Shown: one piece after another, positions 1 to 8,654 of the stretch
How positions within the stretch are numbered: the stretch's first letter is position 1
Layout of the letters: every line of letters begins with the position of its first letter
From: Hymenobacter sp. HSC-4F20
Lineage (GTDB): Bacteria; Bacteroidota; Bacteroidia; Cytophagales; Hymenobacteraceae
NCBI RefSeq assembly: GCF_019599275.1
Contig: NZ_JAHZTD010000002.1
Coordinates: forward strand, 806,001 to 870,000
Length of the DNA: 64,000 bases
Direction of reading: 5' to 3'
Notes under the pieces: generated by a model
Databases searched by the model: none
Seen by the model: the letters and a program-made list of their open reading frames with translations, nothing else
Told to the model about the DNA's origin: nothing
Position numbers and translations under genes: made by a program

Positions 1-828
1 GCACTCCCCGCCCTGCATCCGCTAGCAACAGGCTTTCGGGCCGCACCAACAGGCGTTTACCACCAGCGCGCCGCCGGCTACCACCCGATGCTGCCAGAGC
101 CTTGGCAGCCGCTCCATCAAGCAGGTTATAGCTCCCGAAAAGCCCTGCTGCGTATTCTGAAACCGGTTGTCGATAGATGTCGGTGGGTGGGCCTTGCTGA
201 ATAATACGCCCGGCCTGCATCACCAAAATTTCATCGGCCCAGGAGAGGGTATCGAGCGGATCGTGGGAGATAAGCGTACAGGTGATGCCCAGCTGCTCAC
301 CAATGTCCTGAATTACGGCCTTCAGTACGCGCTTGTGGCCCAGGTCGAGGTTGGAAAATGGCTCGTCGAGCAGCAGGAGCTTGGGCGAGGAAAGTAGCAA
401 GCGGGCCAGGGCAATGCGCTGCCGCTCGCCCCCGGAAAGTTGGTTGGTGCTACGCCCGGCCAAATGCTGAATCCGGCATACATCGTACAGGCGGTCTGCC
501 GCGCCAGCAGGCAGCTTGTTGGCGTAGCGCAACACCTACTCTACCCGCAAAAATTAGGTAGTTCGAACTGCTGCGAGAGGTAGGCCACGCCCGGATGCCC
601 CGGCATCAGCTTTTCGGCTGGGCCCTTTACCCGCGCATCTTCCAGCCACACCTCGCCGGCGGTGGGCTGCACCAACCCGGCTATAATTTGCAGCAAAGTG
701 CTTTTGCCGGCTCCGGTTTCGGCGGCAATGGCAATTTTCTGGAAAGGCTGCTGGCTGAAGCTGACTTCCTGCACGGCGTACCGCTCCTTTTCCCACAAGC
801 TAACCCCCGAAACGCGTAATAAACTCAT
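1..828 (-). pseudogene. Broken ABC transporter ATP-binding protein, cut by window edge
   Basis: Reading leftward from the ATG at 828, the first 95 codons give a normal ABC ATPase start with a Walker A motif (TGAGKST) and a Q-loop region (YLSQQFELPN). The frame then hits TAG near 541. One base over, the protein resumes as RVE, a TAG stop, then VLRYANKLPA, and runs in frame to base 1 with the ABC signature LSGGERQR, Walker B LLLLDEP and the H-loop SHD. Two separate lesions, a one-base shift and a nonsense codon, therefore lie within about 20 bases (roughly 532-557). All hallmark ATPase motifs survive, so the decay is recent or the assembly has a local error. No permease gene is visible in the window, so the substrate is unknown. 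The end of the gene lies beyond base 1. Confidence 0.85.
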
Positions 829-1010
829 AAGAGCAGAAGCAAAACCAACTGGCGCGGGCGGCACCAGCCTCCTAAAAAACAAGCCGTTTCCTACCCCTAC
901 CCAGAGCAAGAAGCCTTAGCCCAGCCGCCGCCTCATAAAAGCAGCTAGCCGTGCTGGCCGCCCGAAGATACAGCCAGCAGCCGGGGTAGGCAGCCCCAGA
1001 CCGCAACTAC

Positions 1011-1045
1011 AAAAAAAGGCACCCGGAAAACCGGGCGCCTTTTTC
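1011..1045 (-). terminator. Terminator of the DUF2382 gene
   Basis: A GC-rich stem with a four-base AAAA loop is flanked by an A-run on one side and a T-run on the other. It can work in either direction and lies just after the stop codon of the minus-strand gene at 1069-1953. Confidence 0.85.
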
Positions 1046-1068
1046 AGTAACAGGATATAACCTGGGGC

Positions 1069-1953
1069 TTAGCTGTTGCGCTGCGTGTAGTTCGGATCAA
1101 TATCCGTATCGGTGCGGCCGCCGTCGAGGCGCTCCACATCTACCTCCGTTTTGCGCACGGTGTCCCGGATGGTTTCTTCCCGCTCGGTCACCTCCTTGCC
1201 CAAAGACACTTCTTCTACCACGCGAGCTTCTTTAGCTACTACAGCTCGTTCGGCGCTTTCCGTAATTTCGATTTCTCCTTCCTTAAAGGCGGCAAAGTCG
1301 GCCTCCGTAGCAGGACGGTCAACGGGGCGGCGCTCTACGTTTACGTGCTCCTCACGCAGGCGTACGTTGGCTTCGACGGGGCGCTCTACAATGCGGCTGC
1401 GCAGGCGGGCACCACCGGTTTGCTCCACGCGCTTGCCTACTTGCAGGTTTTCTTCGATTACCTGAGCCGTAGCGCCGGTAGCATCTGTGGTAGTAGCACC
1501 GGTAGCCGTAGCACCGTAGCTGTTGCCGTACTGGTAGCCCGTCTGGCTAGCCCGCTCGTCTACGTCAACGGCCCCGGCATCATCAAGAATTTCGGCGGCG
1601 CGGCGGGCGTTTTCATCCGAGTGAGCGTGTACCGTTACTACCGAGCCGCTGTTGCGAGCTACGTGCGAGTAGCGGCGAGCATCATCGGAGTCGTCGCCAC
1701 CGAAAAGGTTGCTAAAAAAGTTGCTGATGCCGTCACCGGCCTTCTCGGCCGTACGGCCGGCAGCATCGGCAGCGCCTTCTACGGCAGTGCCGCTGGTGTT
1801 CTGGTAATTGCTGCTGGAGCCCTGGGTGCCAGCGTAGCTGCTGCTGGATGAAACGTCGACGTTCTCAGTGGTAAAGCCGGCGGCGGCGAGACGTTGGGCG
1901 GCTTGTTGGGCTTGGGCGGCAGTTTCAAATATGCCTACTACAGTCTGGTTCAT
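1069..1953 (-). CDS. YsnF/AvaK-type stress protein (GS17M-like plus DUF2382)
   Basis: The 294-residue product has two parts. Residues 1-40 (VVGIFETAAQAQQAAQRLAA) resemble the N-terminal domain of general stress protein 17M. Residues about 170-285 are a DUF2382 domain, a charged segment of repeated E/V/R motifs (REEHVNVERRPVDRP) known from YsnF and AvaK. Between them lies a Ser/Gly/Ala-rich linker with a short amphipathic stretch (ISNFFSNLFGG). There is no signal peptide, so it should be cytoplasmic. DUF2382 proteins are associated with desiccation and general stress, but no biochemical activity is established. The next gene upstream on the same strand (1999-2469) is a short DUF2382 protein, so the two probably act together. 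The start is ATG at 1953. Confidence 0.85.
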   Translation of the reverse strand: MNQTVVGIFETAAQAQQAAQRLAAAGFTTENVDVSSSSSYAGTQGSSSNYQNTSGTAVEGAADAAGRTAEKAGDGISNFFSNLFGGDDSDDARRYSHVARNSGSVVTVHAHSDENARRAAEILDDAGAVDVDERASQTGYQYGNSYGATATGATTTDATGATAQVIEENLQVGKRVEQTGGARLRSRIVERPVEANVRLREEHVNVERRPVDRPATEADFAAFKEGEIEITESAERAVVAKEARVVEEVSLGKEVTEREETIRDTVRKTEVDVERLDGGRTDTDIDPNYTQRNS

Positions 1954-1998
1954 AGCGGTTGAATGAAAGTTGGGAAAGGTTGGGTAAACAAGGAAAAT

Positions 1999-2469
1999 CT
2001 AGGAATCCGCTCCCGGAGAAGGAGGTGCTCCGGCCTCCGGCGCGGCAGAGTCGCGGGTAACCTGCACCGTTTCCTGGCGCAGTACTACCCGGTGGCTTTC
2101 CTGGGTAGGAATTTGGTGTTTGGTAACGTGCAGCTCTTCTACTACCAAAAGGCGTTTCACTACTACCTCACGCACCACGGGAATAATCATGGTGTCACCC
2201 TCGTAGCGCACTCCTGGCAGCGTAGCCCCATCGACCACAAACTGGTTCACGGGTACCCGCTCCACCTGCACCTCGTCGTGGAGCAGAGTGAAGTTCAGCG
2301 CCTCCTCATGCTCCTCAACAGTTTTAGACAGGCGCACCCGACCGGTTTCTACCACCTCCCGCCGGATTACCGCGTGCTCCTCAATGACGGGGAGCACCAG
2401 GGGAGTTTCAGAAACCGCTTCTGGCAGGCGGGAAGCAGGGCCGGGAGCAGGTGTAGGGGTCGTATTCAT
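1999..2469 (-). CDS. DUF2382 (YsnF/AvaK) domain protein
   Basis: This 156-residue protein is almost entirely one DUF2382-like domain: residues about 25-140 alternate charged and beta-branched residues (EEHAVIRREVVETGRVRLSK, then VHVTKHQIPTQE-type repeats). The first 20 residues are Pro/Ala-rich and the last 15 are low-complexity. No signal peptide or membrane segment is present. It lies 45 bases upstream of the larger DUF2382 gene on the same strand and is probably co-transcribed with it. The pair likely forms a stress-induced module; the role is inferred from the family only. Confidence 0.8.
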   Translation of the reverse strand: MNTTPTPAPGPASRLPEAVSETPLVLPVIEEHAVIRREVVETGRVRLSKTVEEHEEALNFTLLHDEVQVERVPVNQFVVDGATLPGVRYEGDTMIIPVVREVVVKRLLVVEELHVTKHQIPTQESHRVVLRQETVQVTRDSAAPEAGAPPSPGADS

Positions 2470-2769
2470 AGCGGTCTGTCTACGCCACGCTAGCCACCTC
2501 GTTGCTACTGTTGAGCTGGATTTCAGGGATATAAAATTTGGGCTTTTATAATTATCCTGGCCTGGCGTAACCTTTTATCATTTAGAATATTGCCCTTCTA
2601 ACACGGCTACCAATAGGCTCCTCGGCAAGCGGGTAACGAACCACTCAATAGTACTAAACCAACAAACAGTAGCACGCAAAAAATTAATGGGATTTTCATT
2701 CTGCCCCTTGCGGCTTTCAACAAAAGGCAGGGGTAGCACGGGGCCGTTCCCTTACTACGTACTATGCAG
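2470..2769. other. Gene-free stretch, upstream region of the DUF2382 pair
   Basis: About 300 bases without a credible gene. The part near 2521-2590 is AT-rich compared with the surroundings and probably holds the promoter for the leftward DUF2382 genes, but I see no clear TAnnTTTG match. Confidence 0.5.
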
Positions 2770-2796
2770 AACGCCCCGTCGGGCAGACGGGGCGTT
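2770..2796 (-). terminator. Stem-loop after the DUF4136 gene
   Basis: An 11-base perfect stem (AACGCCCCGTC with its complement) encloses a 5-base loop 33 bases past the stop of the leftward gene 2829-3434. It lacks a clear T-run, so intrinsic termination is likely but not certain. Confidence 0.55.
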
Positions 2797-2828
2797 GGCG
2801 AAAATCAGAAGTGAAAGAGAGGATACTA

Positions 2829-3434
2829 CTACTTCTTCTCTTCAACGGGAAACTTCTCCAGAATGTCTTTGGCAGACTTGGCAAACTCTTCCCCGATGCG
2901 GGCAGGATTCCCTACTGGGTCGGCCATGGAGCCGCGCCACACCAGATTGTGGGTACGAGCATCAATGAAGTCCAGAATCATGGTGCCTTCATTGTAGGTT
3001 TCGGTACGGTAGCCTGTGTTGTAAAACGGCGACCTATACCAGTAGCCGTAGTTAATGGGCAGGTAGCCGCCGCGGTAAGACACCGCATAGGGAAAGGCGT
3101 AGCCCGCCGCCGGCGGGTTGGCCACCGTGCGTTCGGCTTCCTCGATATAGAGGTGGTAGGTCAGGTAGAAATCAGGCTTGGCAGTGCCGGCGGCGGGCCG
3201 GATACCGCGCTTGGCCAACTCGGTGTTGATGGTGTTCTGGATGATTTCGTCGTTGAGGCTGCTCTTGTAGATGGGGTTCTGGGAGTTGGCCGATTTCACT
3301 TCGGTTTTGGCCCAGTCGTAGGTGCGGTAGCGGCTGAAATCAACGCCGGGTTTTTGCTGCACGGCAACGGGTGAGGAGCAACTGCTCACGACTCCGAAGA
3401 GGAGTAGCAGCGCTGCAGTTAGGGTGGCTTTCAT
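2829..3434 (-). CDS. DUF4136 lipoprotein
   Basis: The 201-residue product starts with a lipoprotein signal (MKATLTAALLLLFGVVSSC, lipobox Cys19), so it should be anchored to a membrane. The rest fits DUF4136: DFSRYRTYDWA near residue 34, an alpha segment NTINTELAKRGIRP at about 68-81, KPDFYLTYHLYIEE at 87-100, and the closing segment DFIDARTHNLVWRGSMADPV near residue 155. Such proteins are common in Bacteroidota and their function is unknown. It is a single gene with a stem-loop downstream. The middle is rich in Tyr and Gly, as usual for the family. Confidence 0.85.
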   Translation of the reverse strand: MKATLTAALLLLFGVVSSCSSPVAVQQKPGVDFSRYRTYDWAKTEVKSANSQNPIYKSSLNDEIIQNTINTELAKRGIRPAAGTAKPDFYLTYHLYIEEAERTVANPPAAGYAFPYAVSYRGGYLPINYGYWYRSPFYNTGYRTETYNEGTMILDFIDARTHNLVWRGSMADPVGNPARIGEEFAKSAKDILEKFPVEEKK

Positions 3435-3826
3435 CAGGTTTTAGGTAGAATTGAACAAGTACTATCTACCGGCTATACCCTTTAGCCGGAGGCGGGGTTA
3501 CGTGCAGCTTGCCGGCGAATCCTGGCCAACGTAGCTTTAGCTCAACCATTTACCTGCCCAGCGGCTTCCATCTTCACGGCGGCCGTGGCCTGCTGATGGC
3601 GGCGGTAGCCACGCAGGAAGAAGTGATACTGCTTGCGCGTTGTGACCTTATCCAGCACCTACCCGTGCCTTGCCGAGCCCACACGCCGCCCGCAGCTCAG
3701 GCTAGGAACTGAGCCGTAAGTGCTGCGGCTTGCCCCATCTTAGGGCCACGTGGTGCGGGGGCTTACGGCTTTGCCGGAGTGTTCGGGTAGCGAATCTGGC
3801 GAGGGCCGTGCCTGCGCTCCAGCCGG
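3435..3826. other. Gene-free stretch
   Basis: 392 bases between two leftward genes. It must hold the promoter of the DUF4136 gene and the end of the plug-protein transcript. A short rightward reading frame at 3509-3712 lacks family features and is not believed. No hairpin or repeat stands out. Confidence 0.4.
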
Positions 3827-6355
3827 TTATTTAATCTCCCTCACTTGCAGGGTACCTACCGCACGGGCCGGCTGACCGGTGCGGGATACGCCTTCTACGG
3901 CCACCTGAAACAGACCGGCTTTATCACCGCAGTAGAAAGAAACCGTGGCCTGTCCGCTGGCATCCGTCTGAATGGTTGGGTTCCAGTACAGGGTAGTGCC
4001 TCGGGGGTCGCTGGCCGAAGTTGTGGCGTTGGAGTAAACGGGCTCGTAGAACGTACGCGCCTGATAAAACCGAGGCTGCCGGTAAAGGGGTGGCGTTACC
4101 ACTGCCTGGTTTTCCAAGGACGGGTTATAGTTGGGATTAGCCTGCTTGGTGAAAAAGGCAATGGCCCCGGCGGCAGCCCGCTCCCCGAAAATGGCCGCCG
4201 AGTTGGTCCGGATTACCTCGATGCTTTCAAAATCATTCACCGGAATAGAGTTGATCATGTTGATATCGGTAGCCACACCATCAAGTAGAAAGAGCGGAGT
4301 ACTGCTGATAGGGGTAGCCTCGGCAGCCGGGGTGCGGTAGCGCGTGTTGGGGCGGGCAGTTGGGGCTGGTGCCAGCCGGAGTTGCTGGGTACTGCTGGTG
4401 GTGTTACCGCGCATGGTTACTTGCACAAAGCCCTGATTCGCTACCACCGAGAGGCCCGCTACCCGCCCTTGCAGCACCTGTACCACGTCGCGGTAGGTAG
4501 ATAGTCCGGTAATATTGCGCGTTTGAATCACGGCATCGGCCCGGCTGTAGATGCGACGGGTATCTGGTTTCATCGGCCCCTGAGCGCCCTGAATGGTTAC
4601 ATTGCTGAGCAGAATTCCACGGGGCGTTACAACCGGGGCGGCGTCCTTCAGCGCCTTGGCCTGCCGCAGGCGTTCGGCAGGCACTGCCCCTGGTTCAGGG
4701 AAGGGGTGCAGTAGGCTGGCGGCAGTGCCGGGTAGGTCCGGCTGTGCAATATCCAATAGAATCTGGGGCCGCCGGACTTGCTTGGTAGTCAGGGCTTCCA
4801 GCTTTACCACCGTGGAATCATAGCCGGTGAAACCCATAAAGGCAAAACGGCCTTCGGTATCGGTTGTCAGCTGGCGGCTGCTCCCCTGTTGGGGCGTGAG
4901 CACCACGGGAACCGCCGCGGCGGGTTGCTGCCGGTTGTTTACTACCCGCCCGCGCAGGCTAAGCTCTTTCTCGAGAACGTACGGAAAGCTACCCAGCTGA
5001 TCGGCCAGCAAGGGCTGCCAGGTAAAGCGCCGCCAGCCCTGGGTTAGCAGCAAGTTGTCTAGGGCCTGGGCCGTGGCAGTCGTGCCTGATGCGAAATAGT
5101 AGCCAGGGTTTTCTACCTCTCCGTGCAGGTCTGAGGTCAGCAACAAGTAGCTCCGAATATCGGGGGCTCCGGCCGAGGGCGGCGCCAGCTCCGCATTCGT
5201 CACGGCCAGCGAGAAGCTGCCCGCCTGAAGCTGCCCGGCCGCGTTTTGGGCGGTTACGCGCAACTCCACTCGCTCACGCGGCCGATACACTTGCTTGCTG
5301 GCTTGCACAGTTAGGCGCAGGCCCCCCGGTGTGGCATCGGCAAAAGCCAGCCGCTCACACCGCGCCACCCGTTGCCCGTCAAACACCGTGAAATGCACTA
5401 CCCCTGTTGCAAACCGGCTTTTCGGAATTGTAGCCGTGAACGGCGTTTCCGTAGTTACGGTGCCTTGTTCCAGGTAGGCAACCTGCCCGCGCACGTGGGC
5501 AGCAACTGTCAGTTGTTCGGCCGCCGCTCCGGCTCCGGCCATTCGGCGCACGACCAAGCGGTACGCGTTGCCGGTGCTTTCAACGTGCAGCGCCAGCCCC
5601 TGCGGTTCTGCGACGGGCAAAGGGTAGGTGAGCGGCGGGCCGCTTGGGAGCTGCACCTGCGCCGTGTAGCGCTGGCCCGCCACGGGCTGCAACTCAAAAT
5701 GCCCCATGCCCGCGTGCTGGGTGCTAAACCGGGCCACTACTTTCCCTTGGGTATCCAGAACAGTACCGCTCACTTCTTGCCCGCGCCCATCAGAGCCCAC
5801 GGCTTTGACCCCTATTGTGGCGGGCAACCCGGCCACCAGCGTCCCCCCTTCCGGGAAAAACTGTACATCGGGACGGGCCGCCGCGGACAAGGTCTTACTT
5901 GCGGGAGCCGGCGCTTCTGACCACACGGGCAGGGCCCGGCGGAACACGAAGTCCGGTGTGTTGCGCATCCAGTTGGTGTAGGCCCGCACTGTGTACATGC
6001 CCTGGGGCAACGCCGTCGGCAGTACAAAATCGCCGGGCGCGGTGCCATTCTGCAGGCGTAGCACTTGGTGGCTTAGTACCTGCTGACCAGCGTCCAGCAG
6101 GTCTACGTACAGCACGCCGCTCAGACTATCAGGCCGATGCCGGGCGGCATCTACGGCATAGGCCTTGAACCATATCGTTTCGCCCGCTACGTACGTGTCT
6201 TTGTCAAAATGCAGATACACTTTTTCGGGAGCAGCCACCTGATAGAAACGAGCTAATTGCTGGGCCAGTTGGCGCTGAAAAGTATCGGGAGCCCCCTTAA
6301 AGGCTACTAAACATCCGGCGGCAGCCGGCAGCAGCAGGAGTTGGATGCGCTTCAT
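3827..6355 (-). CDS. Secreted MG2-like / carboxypeptidase-regulatory / TonB-plug protein
   Basis: From the ATG at 6355 the product is 842 residues with a signal peptide (MKRIQLLLLPAAAGCLVAF). An upstream in-frame start would bury this signal and is rejected. Residues about 40-130 (KVYLHFDKDTYVAGETIWFK) resemble the MG2 strand pattern of alpha-2-macroglobulins. Around 465-530 is a carboxypeptidase-regulatory-like segment (LRGRVVNNRQQPAAAVPVVL). Around 600-760 is a TonB-receptor plug-like domain (VVQVLQGRVAGLSVV, FLLDGVATDI, ESIEVIRTNSAAIFGERAA). No 22-strand barrel follows; a short beta domain ends the protein. Such barrel-less plug proteins are common in Bacteroidota and their partner is unknown. 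It is a single gene, divergent from the aldo/keto reductase. Confidence 0.85.
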   Translation of the reverse strand: MKRIQLLLLPAAAGCLVAFKGAPDTFQRQLAQQLARFYQVAAPEKVYLHFDKDTYVAGETIWFKAYAVDAARHRPDSLSGVLYVDLLDAGQQVLSHQVLRLQNGTAPGDFVLPTALPQGMYTVRAYTNWMRNTPDFVFRRALPVWSEAPAPASKTLSAAARPDVQFFPEGGTLVAGLPATIGVKAVGSDGRGQEVSGTVLDTQGKVVARFSTQHAGMGHFELQPVAGQRYTAQVQLPSGPPLTYPLPVAEPQGLALHVESTGNAYRLVVRRMAGAGAAAEQLTVAAHVRGQVAYLEQGTVTTETPFTATIPKSRFATGVVHFTVFDGQRVARCERLAFADATPGGLRLTVQASKQVYRPRERVELRVTAQNAAGQLQAGSFSLAVTNAELAPPSAGAPDIRSYLLLTSDLHGEVENPGYYFASGTTATAQALDNLLLTQGWRRFTWQPLLADQLGSFPYVLEKELSLRGRVVNNRQQPAAAVPVVLTPQQGSSRQLTTDTEGRFAFMGFTGYDSTVVKLEALTTKQVRRPQILLDIAQPDLPGTAASLLHPFPEPGAVPAERLRQAKALKDAAPVVTPRGILLSNVTIQGAQGPMKPDTRRIYSRADAVIQTRNITGLSTYRDVVQVLQGRVAGLSVVANQGFVQVTMRGNTTSSTQQLRLAPAPTARPNTRYRTPAAEATPISSTPLFLLDGVATDINMINSIPVNDFESIEVIRTNSAAIFGERAAAGAIAFFTKQANPNYNPSLENQAVVTPPLYRQPRFYQARTFYEPVYSNATTSASDPRGTTLYWNPTIQTDASGQATVSFYCGDKAGLFQVAVEGVSRTGQPARAVGTLQVREIK

Positions 6356-6583
6356 GGGATATAAGGAATAGATACAGGGTGCGAAATAGCATACCAGTAA
6401 GTATACTGTAATTTCACTCAACCAGCATTTCCTTTCCCTCTACCCTCTTTTCCCTGCCGGCTGGCTTCCAACTCTTTTCCGTTAGCTCCACCGCAACATT
6501 TCCCCCGGCAAGTGGGTAGTTAGTAGCCACCCAGCCCCTGGCAACGCCGCTAGCCGGGCTGGGCAGAGACTTACTGCTTTCTT

Positions 6584-7579
6584 ATGGAATACATTGAACT
6601 AGGAACCTCCGGCGTGCGGGTTTCGCGCATTACGTTTGGCAGCTGGGCTGCCGGCGGCTGGATGTGGGGCGGCACCGAGCAGAACGATGCGGTGGGCGCC
6701 ATTCGCGCTTCCTTTGACCTGGGCGTGACCAGCATCGATACGGCTCCCATTTACGGGCAGGGCCTGAGCGAAGAAATTGTGGGCGAAGCCATCAAAACCC
6801 TACCCCGCGACCAAGTGCAAATCCTGACCAAGTTTGGCATGCGCTGGGACGACAACAAGGGCGACTTTGGCTTCAAAAGCAAGAACAACCAGGGCCAGGA
6901 CATCGACGTGTACAAGTACGCGGCTCCGGAAAGCATCATCAAGGAGTGCGAGGACAGCCTGCGTCGCCTCGGCACCGACTACATTGACCTCTACCAGATT
7001 CACTGGCCTGATGTAACCACGCCTATTGCCGATACGATGGAGGCTGTGCAGCGCCTGATTGAGCAAGGCAAGGTGCGCGCGGCCGGCGTGAGCAACTACT
7101 CGGTGGAGCAGATGCAGGAGGCTGAGAAGGTCGTTAACCTGGCCTCGAACCAGGTACCCTACAGCATGGTGCGCCGCGACATTGAGAAGGACGTTGTGCC
7201 TTACTGCCTGGAGCACAACAAAGCCATTTTGGCCTACAGCCCCATGCAGTTGGGCCTGCTAACCGGCAAGATTAAGCCCGGCCAGCACTTTGATGCCAGT
7301 GACCTGCGCGCTACCCACCCGCTCTTTAAGCCGGAGTTTGTCACGCGCGTAAATGCGTTTCTCGACAAAATCCGGCCCATGGCGGAAAGCAAAAACGCTA
7401 CCCTGGGCCAGCTCGTGCTGCGCTGGACGCTGGCACAACCCGGCATTTCGGTGGCCCTGGTGGGTGCCCGCAACGCCGAGCAGGCCGTGCAGAACGCCCA
7501 CGCCATTGACGTGCAGCTTTCGCCCCAGGAGGTAGAGTTCATCAGCCAGCAGCTTGAGCAGCTGCAGCAGCCCGCTTAG
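6584..7579 (+). CDS. Aldo/keto reductase
   Basis: A 331-residue NAD(P)H-dependent oxidoreductase of the AKR TIM-barrel family. The catalytic tetrad is visible: Asp52 and Tyr57 in IDTAPIYG, Lys83 in LTKFG and His140 in YQIHWPD. The C-terminal part has the usual cofactor-binding pattern (ISVALVGARNAEQAVQNAHA). Length and motif spacing fit the YajO/YdhF-like bacterial group that reduces aldehydes and ketones; the substrate cannot be told. The ATG at 6584 is well placed. It is a single gene with a strong terminator after it. Confidence 0.93.
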   Translation: MEYIELGTSGVRVSRITFGSWAAGGWMWGGTEQNDAVGAIRASFDLGVTSIDTAPIYGQGLSEEIVGEAIKTLPRDQVQILTKFGMRWDDNKGDFGFKSKNNQGQDIDVYKYAAPESIIKECEDSLRRLGTDYIDLYQIHWPDVTTPIADTMEAVQRLIEQGKVRAAGVSNYSVEQMQEAEKVVNLASNQVPYSMVRRDIEKDVVPYCLEHNKAILAYSPMQLGLLTGKIKPGQHFDASDLRATHPLFKPEFVTRVNAFLDKIRPMAESKNATLGQLVLRWTLAQPGISVALVGARNAEQAVQNAHAIDVQLSPQEVEFISQQLEQLQQPA

Positions 7580-7600
7580 GCTAGCTGGTGTACCATCTTG

Positions 7601-7630
7601 AAAAGCGCTGCCCGAAATGGCAGCGCTTTT
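7601..7630 (+). terminator. Intrinsic terminator of the aldo/keto reductase gene
   Basis: A 12-base perfect stem (AAAAGCGCTGCC and complement) with a 6-base loop, followed by TATTTTATT, 21 bases after the stop codon. Confidence 0.92.
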
Positions 7631-8132
7631 TATTTTATTCCGTCAACCCTGGTCAGCAAAGCGTCACCTTGCGAACAGATCTGTATTCTTATGTCATGAA
7701 ACGCTAATGAGCTTGTTCACTGCAACCAAGGCCCCAAGATGGCACCTTGCTCAGGCAGGTTCTTAATGAGAGGATGGCCTACAGTAATGCGCATGAAAAG
7801 AGTTGTGGGCCGACTTCAAAAAGGAAATGCTGGCACCAGCTCTGAAAATTGAATTGCGACTGGCAGCCAAAAAGCCCTCCGCCCTAAGCTCTATTATGTA
7901 TGTAGGCTACCGGATGGAGCGGGCTTACTACACCCAAGCACCCGACAAAACGCAAGACCTAATCAACCTCCTAACCTGCGTGACCCCAAGGCTTTTTTAG
8001 CGCAGAGTGACTCTGGGAGTAGCCTTGCCAGCCGGTAAGCCAGGTAAGCAGGGCAATGGGGGAAGTAGTGCAACCATTTACCACTGAAAGGTCTCCCTGC
8101 TATGGACACTCACCTTCTTATGATAATTCCTT
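7631..8132. other. Gene-free stretch with a weak small reading frame
   Basis: 500 bases of lower GC content than the neighbours. A TTG-initiated frame at 7803-8000 encodes 65 residues (it includes YVGYRMERAYYTQAP) that I do not recognise. It could be the remnant of a lost gene. Nothing supports expression. Confidence 0.4.
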
Positions 8133-8576
8133 ATGCGCTACCCATTTACTCTTCTTTGTGGGGTTACGATCCTGCTTTCTGCTTCTGGCTGCGAAGACAA
8201 GAATTCTGAGTCCGAGCTTTTGAATACTCACTGGAAGCTGGTGCAAGTGGAAGAATTTCCAATATTCCTTTCCAGCTACGGTGATACCCAACGGTCTTCA
8301 ATTGAGTTTACCAGCTCAAACCGTACTACTGGACTAGGGCCTTGCAATTCCTTCAGCGGCTCCTTTTCACTAGGCCCCGAGCCTGGCATGCTGAACATCA
8401 GTCAACAGGCCTCTACCAAGGCTTCCTGCGGAGCATTGCCCATTGAAACAAAATACCTGGAAGCGCTGCCGCGAACGGTGAGTTATGAAATTAAGGGCAG
8501 AGAGCTGCGGCTGTATGATGCCTCTAATGCCATAAAGCCCCTGCTCATTTTTGAGGATCGTGCAGCAGCGGAATAA
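8133..8576 (+). CDS. META-domain (HslJ-like) lipoprotein
   Basis: 147 residues. A lipoprotein signal (MRYPFTLLCGVTILLSASGC, Cys20) is followed by a META domain: LNTHWKLVQVEE at about 30-41, an SIEFTSSNRTTGLGPCNSFSGSF core with the family's CN.(F/Y).G pattern, and a Cys near residue 104 (ASTKASCG). META proteins include E. coli HslJ and are linked to envelope stress and novobiocin tolerance, but the molecular role is unsettled. A second, diverged copy sits at 12829-13266. Both have paired cysteines that could form a disulfide outside the cytoplasm. Confidence 0.85.
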   Translation: MRYPFTLLCGVTILLSASGCEDKNSESELLNTHWKLVQVEEFPIFLSSYGDTQRSSIEFTSSNRTTGLGPCNSFSGSFSLGPEPGMLNISQQASTKASCGALPIETKYLEALPRTVSYEIKGRELRLYDASNAIKPLLIFEDRAAAE

Positions 8577-8583
8577 GTATTAC

Positions 8584-8648
8584 CTCTCCCCAAAACCCCA
8601 CGCGGCCACCTCTGTTCTAGAGACGGCCGCGTGGGGTTTTGGGGAGAG
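8584..8648. terminator. Very long perfect hairpin between convergent genes
   Basis: A 24-base perfect inverted repeat (8584-8607 and 8625-8648) with a 17-base loop. It contains runs of four A and four T within the stem. It fills the gap between the stop codons of the META gene and the DsbA-family gene and probably ends both transcripts. Confidence 0.85.
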
Positions 8649-8654
8649 AGCACC

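Noticed and set aside
7803..8000. 65-residue frame before the META gene
   Set aside because: TTG start, no known family and no ribosome-binding context; kept only as a remark on the gap.
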